Source of the DNA: Pseudomonas sp. MWU16-30317
Lineage (GTDB): Bacteria; Pseudomonadota; Gammaproteobacteria; Pseudomonadales; Pseudomonadaceae
DNA length: 64,000 nucleotides
Assembly (NCBI RefSeq): GCF_020515695.1
Contig: NZ_JAIWJA010000012.1
Span: forward strand, 62,001 to 126,000
Direction of reading: 5' to 3'
Notes under the pieces: generated by a model
What the model saw: only the letters and a program-made list of their open reading frames with translations
The model's database searches: none
Told to the model about the DNA's origin: nothing
Position numbers and translations under genes: made by a program
Shown: positions 32,283 to 40,269 of the stretch, one piece after another
Position numbering within the stretch: the first letter of the stretch is position 1
How the letters are laid out: each line of letters begins with the position of its first letter

Positions 32283-33521
32283 TCAGCCTTGGCCCAGCTG
32301 TTCAATGACGCCGCTGGCTTTCAATTGCGCCAGTTGGTCCTCGTTCAGGCCTAATCGGTGCTTGAGGACTTCATCGGTATGCTCACCCAGCATCGGTGCC
32401 GGGCGCAGATATTCCACAGGTGTGCCGGACATTTTGATCGGGCTGGCGACCGTGACGAAATCGGGTTTGAGCGGATGGGGGATTGTCACCAGCATGTTGC
32501 GCGCCTTCACCTGGGGCTCGTCCAGCGCCTGAGCGATACTGTTGATGGCCCCGATCGGCACGCCGCGGGGGTGGATGCGGCTGATCCACTCCTGCGCGCG
32601 GTCAGTGAGGAAGTGCCGAGAAAGTATCTCGATGACCATTTCGCGATTGGCCACCCGGTCGGCGTTGCGCGTGAAGCGCGGGTCTTTGGGTAAATCCGCC
32701 AGGCCAATGGCGTCGCACAGCGCGACGAACTGCGAGTCGTTGCCACAGGCGATGATGAAATCCTGGTCGCTGGCGCGAAACACCTGATAAGGCACGATAT
32801 TGGCGTGGGCGTTGCCGTAGCGTCCCGGCGGCTTGCCGGTGGCCAGATAGTTCTGGCTCTGGTTGCACAGGGTGGCCACCTGCACGTCCAGTAATGCCAT
32901 GTCGATATGTTGACCCACTCCACTTTTCTCGCGGCTGAGCAACGCTGCCTGAATCGCCACAGTGGAATAAAGCCCGGTCATGAGATCCGAGAACGCCACG
33001 CCAACTTTTTGCGGCCCGCCGCCGGGGAGGTCATCGCGCTCACCGGTGATGCTCATCAACCCGCCGATCCCCTGAACGATAAAGTCATAGCCGGGTTCGG
33101 CAGCCCGCGGGCCGGTTTGCCCAAAGCCGGTAACCGAGCAATACACCAGGCGCGGATTCAGTTGGGACAATGAAGCGTAATCCAGGCCGTACTTGGCCAG
33201 CGAGCCGGCCTTGTAGTTCTCGATCAATACATCACACTCAGTGGCCAATGCGCGCACCAGCTCCTGGCCTTCGGGGGTTGCCAGGTTCAACGCCACCGAT
33301 AACTTGCCACGGTTGGTCGACTGGTAGTAGGAGGCCTCGCTGGTGCGCTCGTCATCCAGGCCCTTCATCCACGGCGGGCCCCAGCCACGGGTGTCATCGC
33401 CCACGCCTGGCCGCTCGATCTTGATGACCTCGGCGCCGAGGTCGGCCAACGTCTGGCCACACCACGGGCCGGCAAGCACGCGGCTCAGGTCGAGCACGCG
33501 GTATCCAGTCAAAGCACCCAT
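32283..33521 (-). CDS. Type III (CaiB/BaiF) CoA transferase
   Basis: 412 residues. Family III CoA-transferase parts are VLDLSRVLAGPWCGQTLADLGAEVIKIE in two segments, the NRGKLSVALNL strand and the catalytic Asp in GQHIDMALLDVQVA. Close relatives move CoA from succinyl-CoA to dicarboxylates such as glutarate. In this cluster it would activate the dicarboxylate formed by the Baeyer-Villiger branch, without ATP. It lies between the hydroxyacyl-CoA dehydrogenase (76 bp) and etfB (43 bp). Formyl- or carnitine-CoA transferase would be odd here. Confidence 0.9.
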   Translation of the reverse strand: MGALTGYRVLDLSRVLAGPWCGQTLADLGAEVIKIERPGVGDDTRGWGPPWMKGLDDERTSEASYYQSTNRGKLSVALNLATPEGQELVRALATECDVLIENYKAGSLAKYGLDYASLSQLNPRLVYCSVTGFGQTGPRAAEPGYDFIVQGIGGLMSITGERDDLPGGGPQKVGVAFSDLMTGLYSTVAIQAALLSREKSGVGQHIDMALLDVQVATLCNQSQNYLATGKPPGRYGNAHANIVPYQVFRASDQDFIIACGNDSQFVALCDAIGLADLPKDPRFTRNADRVANREMVIEILSRHFLTDRAQEWISRIHPRGVPIGAINSIAQALDEPQVKARNMLVTIPHPLKPDFVTVASPIKMSGTPVEYLRPAPMLGEHTDEVLKHRLGLNEDQLAQLKASGVIEQLGQG

Positions 33522-33597
33522 CTCACATCACCTTATTGTTGTATGCGGTTACCCAGGTTCGCTAAACGTCGTCAGTCAGGGCCAGGCCCTTGCGAAG

Positions 33598-35127
33598 TCA
33601 GGGCAGTAACGGTTCGGCATGCCCGAGCGACAGGCCCAGGCTCGCGCGTCGGCGCAACCAAGGGCCTGGGCGGTAGCGCGGATCACCGGTCAGCGCGGTC
33701 ATGCGCTCCAGGATGGTCAGCAGCCGGGCGGCGCCAACGCTGTCGCCCCAGGCTAACGGTCCTTGCGGGTATCCCAGGCCACGACGCACGCCCTCGTCCA
33801 GGTCATCGACGCTGGCAATGCCTTGCTGGACGATGTCGCCGGCCAGGTTGACGATCATTGCCAGCACGCGCTGCGCGACAAAGCCCACACTGTCATTGAT
33901 CACACCGACGCCAACGCCATCACGGGCGAGCAGCGCATGGGCCGCGTTGCGCATGTCGGGACGGGTGGCCGGGTTGACCATCAACGAGCGATACCGGGAG
34001 TCATCGAGCAGTGGGTCAATACACACCGTGCGGGCGGGGTCCGTCGCGAAGTGCTGGGACGCGCTGGTAGCGTCCCGCCCATAAGGCGCCAACAGACACA
34101 ACGCCTCGGCAGAAGGCACAGCGCCCTCCTCCACATGGGCGTCGAGACGGCGCAACAACGAAGTGAGCCTGGTGCGGTCTGCCGTGTTTTCGATGCCCAG
34201 CCACACTGGCGGTATCGTGTCGACTGCCGGCACAGCCTGGAGCATGGGTGGATCGACCCTCTGGCCATCGTCGTAGCGATAAAACCCCCGGCCTACCTTG
34301 CGCCCGACAAACCCCGCGTCGAGCATCTGCCGTGTCAGCGCGGCCGGACGATAGCGTGGCTCTTGGTAGAACTGGTTGTAGATCGACTCGATCACCGGGT
34401 GCGATACGTCCAGGGCAGTCAGGTCGAAAAGCTCCAGCGGGCCCATGCGAAACCCGAGGCCGTCACGCAGGATGCGGTCGATTTCGCCGGGGTCTGCGAC
34501 GTTTTCTTTCAGTATCTGCAGGGCTTCGGTGCTGAACGCTCGGCCCGCGTGGTTGATGATGAAGCCCGGGGTGTCCTTGGCGCGAATACCGCGGTGGCCC
34601 ATCCGCGCGGCTAACGCCTGCAGTCGGTCGCCTACCTGAGGATCGGAGGCGAGTCCATCGATCACCTCTACCACTTTCATCAACGGCACGGGGTTGAAGA
34701 AATGGAACCCCGCCACCCGCTCCGGGCGCCGACATTCACGGGCGATGCTGGTCACGGACAAAGACGAGGTATTGGTGGCCAGAATGCACGTATCGGCGAC
34801 GACCGCTTCGAGCTGAGCAAGCAAGGCTTGCTTGGCATCTAGCCGTTCGATGATCGCCTCGACCACCAGGTCCACGTCCTTGAGCTGATTCAGTTGGTCT
34901 GTCACGCGCAGCCTGCCCAGGGTGGCTTGGGCATCCACTGGGGCGATCTTGCCTTTGCTGACCAGCTTGTCGAATGTTTGTTTGAGCGTGTCGAGGGCAG
35001 CTTGCGCGGCCCCGTCGCGGTTATCGAACAACAGGACCTCGACACCGGCCTGGGCGGCGATCTGAGCGATGCCGGTGCCCATGACCCCTGCGCCGACGAC
35101 AGCCATACGGTGGATCTCGCGTGTCAT
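33598..35127 (-). CDS. 3-Hydroxyacyl-CoA dehydrogenase (PaaH/DcaH-like)
   Basis: 509 residues, longer than the 290-residue short form because the C-terminal 3HCDH domain is duplicated, as in PaaH-type enzymes. It has an NAD-binding VVGAGVMGTGIAQIAAQAG near residue 10, the catalytic His region in GFHFFNPVPLMKVVEVI, and the second C-terminal part with GVGVINDSVGFVAQRVLAMI. PaaH-type enzymes oxidise 3-hydroxyadipyl-CoA, which suits a C6 dicarboxyl-CoA. Its ATG lies 3 bp after the hydratase stop, so translation is coupled. Confidence 0.93.
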   Translation of the reverse strand: MTREIHRMAVVGAGVMGTGIAQIAAQAGVEVLLFDNRDGAAQAALDTLKQTFDKLVSKGKIAPVDAQATLGRLRVTDQLNQLKDVDLVVEAIIERLDAKQALLAQLEAVVADTCILATNTSSLSVTSIARECRRPERVAGFHFFNPVPLMKVVEVIDGLASDPQVGDRLQALAARMGHRGIRAKDTPGFIINHAGRAFSTEALQILKENVADPGEIDRILRDGLGFRMGPLELFDLTALDVSHPVIESIYNQFYQEPRYRPAALTRQMLDAGFVGRKVGRGFYRYDDGQRVDPPMLQAVPAVDTIPPVWLGIENTADRTRLTSLLRRLDAHVEEGAVPSAEALCLLAPYGRDATSASQHFATDPARTVCIDPLLDDSRYRSLMVNPATRPDMRNAAHALLARDGVGVGVINDSVGFVAQRVLAMIVNLAGDIVQQGIASVDDLDEGVRRGLGYPQGPLAWGDSVGAARLLTILERMTALTGDPRYRPGPWLRRRASLGLSLGHAEPLLP

Positions 35128-35130
35128 GGA

Positions 35131-35913
35131 TCACTCTCCCGAAAAGACTGCTTTGCGTTTTTCCAGGAAGGCTTGAGCACCCTCCTTCTGGTCCTGGGAA
35201 TCGAATAACAACTGGAATGCCTTGCGCTCCAACGCCAAGGCGCTCTGCAGCGGTAGGTCCGCTCCCAGTAGCATCACTTCTTTGATTTGCGCTACGGCCA
35301 GCGGCGGCAATGCGGCGATTTGCGCAGCCAATTCCAACGCGCGCGGCAGCGTGCGGTCATCGTCAACCACTTCGCTGATCATGCCCATGGCCAGCGCCTC
35401 GGGTGCGCTGACCAGGCAGCCGGTCAGGGCAATCCGCATTGCCTGGAATTTACCGACCGCGCGGATCAAGCGTTGGGTGCCGCCCGCGCCGGGCATCAAG
35501 CCCAGCTTGACTTCGGGTTGGCCGAAACGGGCCGATTGCCCCGCCACGATGATGTCGCAATGCATGGCCAGTTCGCAGCCTCCGCCCAACGCAAAACCAT
35601 TGACCGCCGCAATCACAGGTTTTGGACAGTCGGCGATAGCCGCCCAGAGGTACTCGGTGTGCCGGCGGTACATCTGAATCGGGCTTGCCTGCGCGAACTC
35701 GCGAATGTCGGCGCCGGCGACAAAGCACTGTTCGCCCCCGGTCAGTACGATGGCGCGCACGCGATCCTCGGCGGCAAAACTCTGGAATATGTCCGCCAGC
35801 CGTTCGCGCACTTCATGGTTGAGCGCGTTTTTGGCCTCGGGCCGGTCAATGCGTATGACGGCTACTGCGTCATCGCGGATGTGCAGATCCACGACTGGAG
35901 ATTGAGAGCTCAT
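35131..35913 (-). CDS. Enoyl-CoA hydratase/isomerase (crotonase family)
   Basis: 260 residues. The oxyanion hole lies in FVAGADIREFA and NGFALGGGCELAMHCDI, and the catalytic Glu pair is present (CELAMH and PEVKLGLMPGAGGTQRL), as in true hydratases such as PaaF. The ATG at 35913 is used, with AGAGGTGG just upstream; a GTG 6 bases earlier is the alternative. First gene of the operon down to etfA, transcribed from a promoter region shared with the IclR gene; a 15-bp palindrome lies 18 bp before its start. It would hydrate 2,3-dehydroadipyl-CoA or a similar enoyl-CoA. Confidence 0.93.
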   Translation of the reverse strand: MSSQSPVVDLHIRDDAVAVIRIDRPEAKNALNHEVRERLADIFQSFAAEDRVRAIVLTGGEQCFVAGADIREFAQASPIQMYRRHTEYLWAAIADCPKPVIAAVNGFALGGGCELAMHCDIIVAGQSARFGQPEVKLGLMPGAGGTQRLIRAVGKFQAMRIALTGCLVSAPEALAMGMISEVVDDDRTLPRALELAAQIAALPPLAVAQIKEVMLLGADLPLQSALALERKAFQLLFDSQDQKEGAQAFLEKRKAVFSGE

Positions 35914-35931
35914 ATCCACCTCTTTTATTTG

Positions 35932-35946
35932 TTTCGTCAGGCGAAA
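35932..35946. promoter_or_regulatory. Palindrome TTTCGTCAGGCGAAA, IclR operator candidate 1
   Basis: 15-bp imperfect palindrome close to the hydratase start. It differs at one base from the inverse of the second copy at 36093-36107. Two matching sites in one divergent promoter region point to a common regulator, most simply the IclR protein encoded next door. Confidence 0.7.
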
Positions 35947-36092
35947 TTAGATACCGATTTATTGATCAAGCATAGAGATCCTTCCGAATGCCTGTAAACA
36001 AAAAACTCAGACCGCCCATAAATCAACCGGAGATACGGACTTAAAGGCTTATCGAAAAAATAATTTGGCATCGTTGAATGCAGGGCATACAA

Positions 36093-36107
36093 TTTCGCCT
36101 GGCGAAA
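36093..36107. promoter_or_regulatory. Perfect palindrome TTTCGCCTGGCGAAA, IclR operator candidate 2
   Basis: Perfect 7-bp inverted repeat around a single central T, 43 bp upstream of the iclR-type start. Spacing to copy 1 is 161 bp centre to centre, near 15 helical turns, compatible with looping or with separate control of the two operons. Confidence 0.72.
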
Positions 36108-36150
36108 CTGTGTTTTATTTTCTTGCATTTTCTGAAAGCGAGGTTCTACC

Positions 36151-37017
36151 ATGAGTCGCAACAAGACCGACCAGACCGTTGCAGACGACGATCAGGCCCT
36201 TGGTGAAACCGGGCTTATAAAAATGGCGATGTTGGACCCCAGTCAGGTGCTTGGCGAAGAGGAAGGCAGCGGCCAGTTCGTGACTGCTTTAGCCCGCGGG
36301 CTTGAGCTGATGCGCTGCTTTTCACCGCGGGACAACGTGTTGGGCAATCAGGATCTGGCGCGGATGACCGGCCTGCCCAAGCCAACCGTGACGCGGCTGA
36401 CCAACACGCTGATGCGCTTGGGCTGCCTGAAGCGCGAGGTGCATTCGGGCAAGTACCAACTGGATGTCGGTGTGCTGGGTTTCGGATACGCCATGTTGTC
36501 GAACCTGGCGATTCGGTCCGTAGCGCACCCGTTGATGGAACAACTGGCCAACCACGCCCAGGCAGCTGTTGCCATGGCGTCCCGAGACCGCTTGCAGATG
36601 GTCTACCTCGACGTGGTTCAGGGTCAGGGCAACATAACCATGCGCCGCCAGATCGGCAGTTATTTGCCGATGGCGCAAAGCTCGGTTGGCCGAGCCTGCA
36701 TGGCGGCCATGCCGGAAACCGAGCGCGAATTTGTACTCGACCATCTTCGCCAGCGCGAAGCGGATCAATGGCCAGCCATTCGCAAAGGGCTGGACAGAGC
36801 GTTCAGAGACTTCACCGACTACGGCTTCTGCCTGTCGATCGGTGAATGGCACCGCGACGTCAACTCCGTGGCCGTGCCGTTGCTTCACCCGCAATACGGT
36901 TTGCTCACATTCAACTGCGGTGGCCCGAGCTTTCAGCTACCCCGCGAACAGTTGGTGGACGACATCGGGCCTCGCCTGATCAACATGGTCAATAACATTG
37001 GCGCCGCTGCTCGCTGA
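36151..37017 (+). CDS. IclR-family transcriptional regulator
   Basis: 288 residues with an unusually long, acidic N-terminal tail of about 45 residues before the winged helix (LARGLELMRCFSPRDNVLGNQDLARMTGLPKPTVTRLTNTL in parts). The effector domain follows with MVYLDVVQGQGNITMRR, GRACMAAMPETER and FCLSIGEWHRDVNSVAVPL, typical of IclR. The ATG at 36151 is kept, as GCGAGG lies just upstream. Divergent from the hydratase operon and followed 58 bp later by the acyl-CoA dehydrogenase, it probably controls both. The likely effector is a dicarboxylate or its CoA ester (inference). Confidence 0.92.
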   Translation: MSRNKTDQTVADDDQALGETGLIKMAMLDPSQVLGEEEGSGQFVTALARGLELMRCFSPRDNVLGNQDLARMTGLPKPTVTRLTNTLMRLGCLKREVHSGKYQLDVGVLGFGYAMLSNLAIRSVAHPLMEQLANHAQAAVAMASRDRLQMVYLDVVQGQGNITMRRQIGSYLPMAQSSVGRACMAAMPETEREFVLDHLRQREADQWPAIRKGLDRAFRDFTDYGFCLSIGEWHRDVNSVAVPLLHPQYGLLTFNCGGPSFQLPREQLVDDIGPRLINMVNNIGAAAR

Positions 37018-37075
37018 GACAACGGAGTAACGGCGCCCTGATAAAACGGCTCACCTGAGAGCCACAGGAGCGCAC

Positions 37076-38230
37076 ATGATCCGTGATACCGAAACCTTGC
37101 AGATTCTGTTGGACTCACTTCGCCAGTTCGTCGGTGAAGTGTTGATCCCACGGGAAAATGAAGTCGCTGAAACCGATTCGATTCCCGCTGACATTGTCGA
37201 GCAGATGCGTGACATGGGCTTGTTCGGGCTGACGTTACCGGAGGAATACGGTGGCCTGGGCGTGACCATGGAAGAGGAAGTGAACATCGCCTTCGAACTG
37301 GGCCGCACATCTCCAGCCTTTCGCTCCTATATCGGCACCAACAACGGCATCGGCTCCATTGGCATTTTGCTGGACGGCACGCCTGATCAAAAGAACGACT
37401 ATCTCCCCAAACTGGCCGCTGGTGAACTGCTCAGCGCTTTTTGCCTGACCGAGCCGGATGCCGGTTCCGATGCCGCATCGCTAAAGACCACGGCGGTGCG
37501 CGATGGCGACCACTACATCCTTAATGGCACCAAGCGCTTTATCACGAACGCCCCGCACGCCGGAATTTATACGGTGATGGCGCGCACCAACCCCGAGATC
37601 AAAGGTGCAGGTGGCATCAGTGCGTTTATCGTGGAGCGCGGCACCCAGGGCGTTTCCCTGGGCAAACCCGACCATAAGATGGGACACAAGGGCGCCCACA
37701 CTTGCGACGTCATCTTCGAGAACGCCAAGGTCCCGGCCAGCCAACTGATCGGTGGCGTCGAAGGCGTCGGCTTCAAAACTGCCATGAAAGTCTTGGACAA
37801 GGGCCGCTTGCACATCGCGGCGCTGAGTGTCGGTGCCGCACAGCGCATGCTCGACGATGCATTGGGCTATGCGCTGGAGCGTAAACAATTCGGTAAACCC
37901 ATTGCCGAGTTTCAGCTGATCCAGGCGATGCTTGCGGACAGCAAGGCAGAAATATACGCAGCCCGCTGCATGGTCCTTGATGCCGCCCGCCTGCGCGACG
38001 ATGGCAAAAACGTCAGCACCGAAGCCTCGTGCGCGAAGATGTTCTCTACCGAAATGTGCGGCCGTGTCGCCGACCGCTGCGTACAGATCCATGGTGGCGC
38101 AGGGTACGTGAGCGAATATGCCATCGAGCGTTTCTACCGGGATGTCCGCTTGTTCCGCATCTATGAAGGGACAACTCAGATCCAGCAAATAGTGATCGCC
38201 AAGAACATGATTCGCGACGCGCAGCGCTGA
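37076..38230 (+). CDS. Acyl-CoA dehydrogenase (DcaA-like)
   Basis: 384 residues, standard acyl-CoA dehydrogenase length. It has the FAD-contacting FCLTEPDAGSDAAS, the FITNAPHAGIYTVMART strand, QIHGGAGYVSEYAIERFYRD, and the catalytic Glu in RIYEGTTQIQQIVIA. This Glu position is that of short/medium-chain enzymes, not glutaryl-CoA dehydrogenase, whose end differs. Flanked by IclR and an MFS carrier, it probably makes the first oxidation of the dicarboxyl-CoA, passing electrons to the EtfAB encoded at 30530-32239. Substrate chain length cannot be read from sequence. Confidence 0.93.
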   Translation: MIRDTETLQILLDSLRQFVGEVLIPRENEVAETDSIPADIVEQMRDMGLFGLTLPEEYGGLGVTMEEEVNIAFELGRTSPAFRSYIGTNNGIGSIGILLDGTPDQKNDYLPKLAAGELLSAFCLTEPDAGSDAASLKTTAVRDGDHYILNGTKRFITNAPHAGIYTVMARTNPEIKGAGGISAFIVERGTQGVSLGKPDHKMGHKGAHTCDVIFENAKVPASQLIGGVEGVGFKTAMKVLDKGRLHIAALSVGAAQRMLDDALGYALERKQFGKPIAEFQLIQAMLADSKAEIYAARCMVLDAARLRDDGKNVSTEASCAKMFSTEMCGRVADRCVQIHGGAGYVSEYAIERFYRDVRLFRIYEGTTQIQQIVIAKNMIRDAQR

Positions 38231-38288
38231 GACGTCACGCATTCGCTTCGCAGATCACGCCCCCTAATAATTACAATAAGGTCACGCT

Positions 38289-39563
38289 ATGGATACTGCT
38301 GCAACGGCAAGTGCGATCACGCACGCCAAATCCAGTACATGGGTACTGGTGTTCATCTTCTGTTTTCTCGGCTTATTGATCGACGGCGCCGACCTGATGC
38401 TGCTGTCTTATAGCCTCAACAGCCTCAAGGCAGAGTTTGGCCTCAGCAGCGTGCAAGCGGGCAGCTTGGGGAGCTTCACCCTGGCCGGCATGGCAATCGG
38501 TGGCATTTACGGCGGCTGGGCGTGTGATCGCTTTGGTCGAGTGAAAACCGTAGTGTGGAGTATCGTTTTGTTTTCGGTTGGCACTGCCGTTTTGGGCCTG
38601 ACCCATAGCTATTGGCAGTTCGCAATCACCCGGTTCCTCGCCTCCCTTGGCATCGGCGCCCTTTACGTAGCCTGCAACACGCTGATGTCAGAATACGTAC
38701 CCACCCGCTACCGCACGACCGTGCTCGGTACGCTGCAGGCCGGATGGTCGGTGGGCTATATCGTCGCTACTTTGTTGGCTGGCTGGATAATGCCCAACCA
38801 TGGCTGGCGCTGGCTGTTCTACGTTGCGCTGATTCCGGTGCTTCTGGCGATCATCATGCAACGCTTTGTGCCCGAACCTAAGGCATGGCTGAATGCCCAG
38901 GCGGAGCGCGCCAAGGCTGGTATAGCGAGCGCGCGTGAACGCGTTGTGGTAAAGCCTGAAAGTATGTTCAAGCAGATTTTCGACGATCCGCAAGCTTGCC
39001 GGATGTTTATCTTTTGGGCCATGACCGCTGGCTTTCTGCAGTTTGGTTACTACGGGGTCAATAACTGGATGCCGTCGTATCTTGAAAGCGAATTGGGCAT
39101 GAACCTCAAATCCATGACCAGCTACATGGTCGGTACCTATACGGCGATGATTCTCGGCAAGGTCCTCGCAGGCGTGGCGGCAGACCGGATCGGGCGTCGG
39201 GCCGTGTTCGCGTTCGGCGCCTTGGGCACAGCCATTTTTCTACCCGTCATTGTGCTGTTCCAAAGCCCGGAGAATATTCTGTGGATGCTGGTGTTGTTTG
39301 GTTTTCTGTACGGGATTCCCTATGGCGTGAATGCCACGTACATGACTGAAAGCTTCGAGGCCAAATTCCGCGGGTCTGCCGTTGGAGGAGCCTATAACAT
39401 AGGCCGGATAGGCGCCGCGGTGGCACCGGCAGCCATCGGTTTCCTTGCCTCCGATGGCTCGATAGGCTTGGGCTTTCTGGTGATGGGCGCAGCGTATTTC
39501 ATCTGCGGGGTGATTCCGGCGATGTTCATCCGGGACAAGCAATTCGACCCCCAGAAGCAGTAG
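38289..39563 (+). CDS. MFS transporter, aromatic/dicarboxylic acid:H+ symporter type
   Basis: 424 residues with 12 predicted membrane helices. The loop 2-3 motif GGWACDRFGRVKT and its loop 8-9 repeat AGVAADRIGRRAV are present, and the first helix LGLLIDGADLMLLSYSLNSL places the acidic pair typical of acid:H+ symporters (AAHS-like, compare DcaK, MucK, PcaK). It follows the acyl-CoA dehydrogenase by 58 bp. A likely role is uptake of the dicarboxylate or another acid of the pathway across the inner membrane. Confidence 0.9.
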   Translation: MDTAATASAITHAKSSTWVLVFIFCFLGLLIDGADLMLLSYSLNSLKAEFGLSSVQAGSLGSFTLAGMAIGGIYGGWACDRFGRVKTVVWSIVLFSVGTAVLGLTHSYWQFAITRFLASLGIGALYVACNTLMSEYVPTRYRTTVLGTLQAGWSVGYIVATLLAGWIMPNHGWRWLFYVALIPVLLAIIMQRFVPEPKAWLNAQAERAKAGIASARERVVVKPESMFKQIFDDPQACRMFIFWAMTAGFLQFGYYGVNNWMPSYLESELGMNLKSMTSYMVGTYTAMILGKVLAGVAADRIGRRAVFAFGALGTAIFLPVIVLFQSPENILWMLVLFGFLYGIPYGVNATYMTESFEAKFRGSAVGGAYNIGRIGAAVAPAAIGFLASDGSIGLGFLVMGAAYFICGVIPAMFIRDKQFDPQKQ

Positions 39564-39646
39564 CACGCCCTTTAAGCGACACAGGTCGGACATTCGAACT
39601 GTGCCGCACGCCAGGCAGGCCTGCGCAGCGCTGCAACGAGAACAGA

Positions 39647-40231
39647 TCAGCCCTTGATCCAGCTGCCATCCTTTTGGGCATCCGTCTCGACATTGAACGT
39701 CAGAAGATAATTGGACACCATTCGGTAGTAACCGATCACGATGGTTGCATCACTCAATTCTTCAACCGAAAAGTGCTGCAAGGCGTGGTTGAACACCACG
39801 CCAGGCGCTTTGCCGTTGGTGAGAATGGCCTTGCCGAACCGCAGCAGAACCTGCTCGTCCTCCTTGAAGGCCTTGTCGTCATTGATCCGCTCCTCAGCAA
39901 TGGCGATGAACTGATCCGGGCGAACCCCTGCGACTTGAGCGATGGAAATATGCTGCTCCCATTCGTAGCTCACATCTTCATGAGCGGCCACCAGCAGAAC
40001 CAGCAGCTCCTTGTGATAATCGGAGATCGTCAGGTCGCGGAATACCGCATTGGTCAGGTCAATCATCGGCACGAATGCGCCGGCGCTATGGCCTATCATT
40101 CGAAAGAAATTGACCTTGGTGGGCAGGCTCTCGAATTTCGTGCGAACGGCTTCAGGCAGTTTGGCGAAGTCTGGATAGTCTACTTCTACAACGGAACTGA
40201 TGGTGTCATTGGAACGAGTTGAATTGGCCAT
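39647..40231 (-). CDS. Carboxymuconolactone decarboxylase/AhpD-like family protein
   Basis: 194 residues with the AhpD-like helical fold: FRDLTISDYHKELLVLLVAAHEDVSYEWEQHISIAQ in parts, then HFSVEELSDATIVIGYYRMVSNYLLTFNVE. It lacks the CxxC of peroxidase-type AhpD, so a redox role is unlikely; the conserved E-x-x-x-H remains (YEWEQH). The ATG 40231 (MANSTRSN) is chosen with GAGG upstream, over an extension to 40348 that overlaps the MFS gene. It is 38 bp downstream of an efflux-type MFS gene and probably co-transcribed. Function unknown beyond the family. Confidence 0.82.
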   Translation of the reverse strand: MANSTRSNDTISSVVEVDYPDFAKLPEAVRTKFESLPTKVNFFRMIGHSAGAFVPMIDLTNAVFRDLTISDYHKELLVLLVAAHEDVSYEWEQHISIAQVAGVRPDQFIAIAEERINDDKAFKEDEQVLLRFGKAILTNGKAPGVVFNHALQHFSVEELSDATIVIGYYRMVSNYLLTFNVETDAQKDGSWIKG

Positions 40232-40269
40232 GCGGCCCTCCTGGTTAGCGGGATAAATATCTACTGGGC

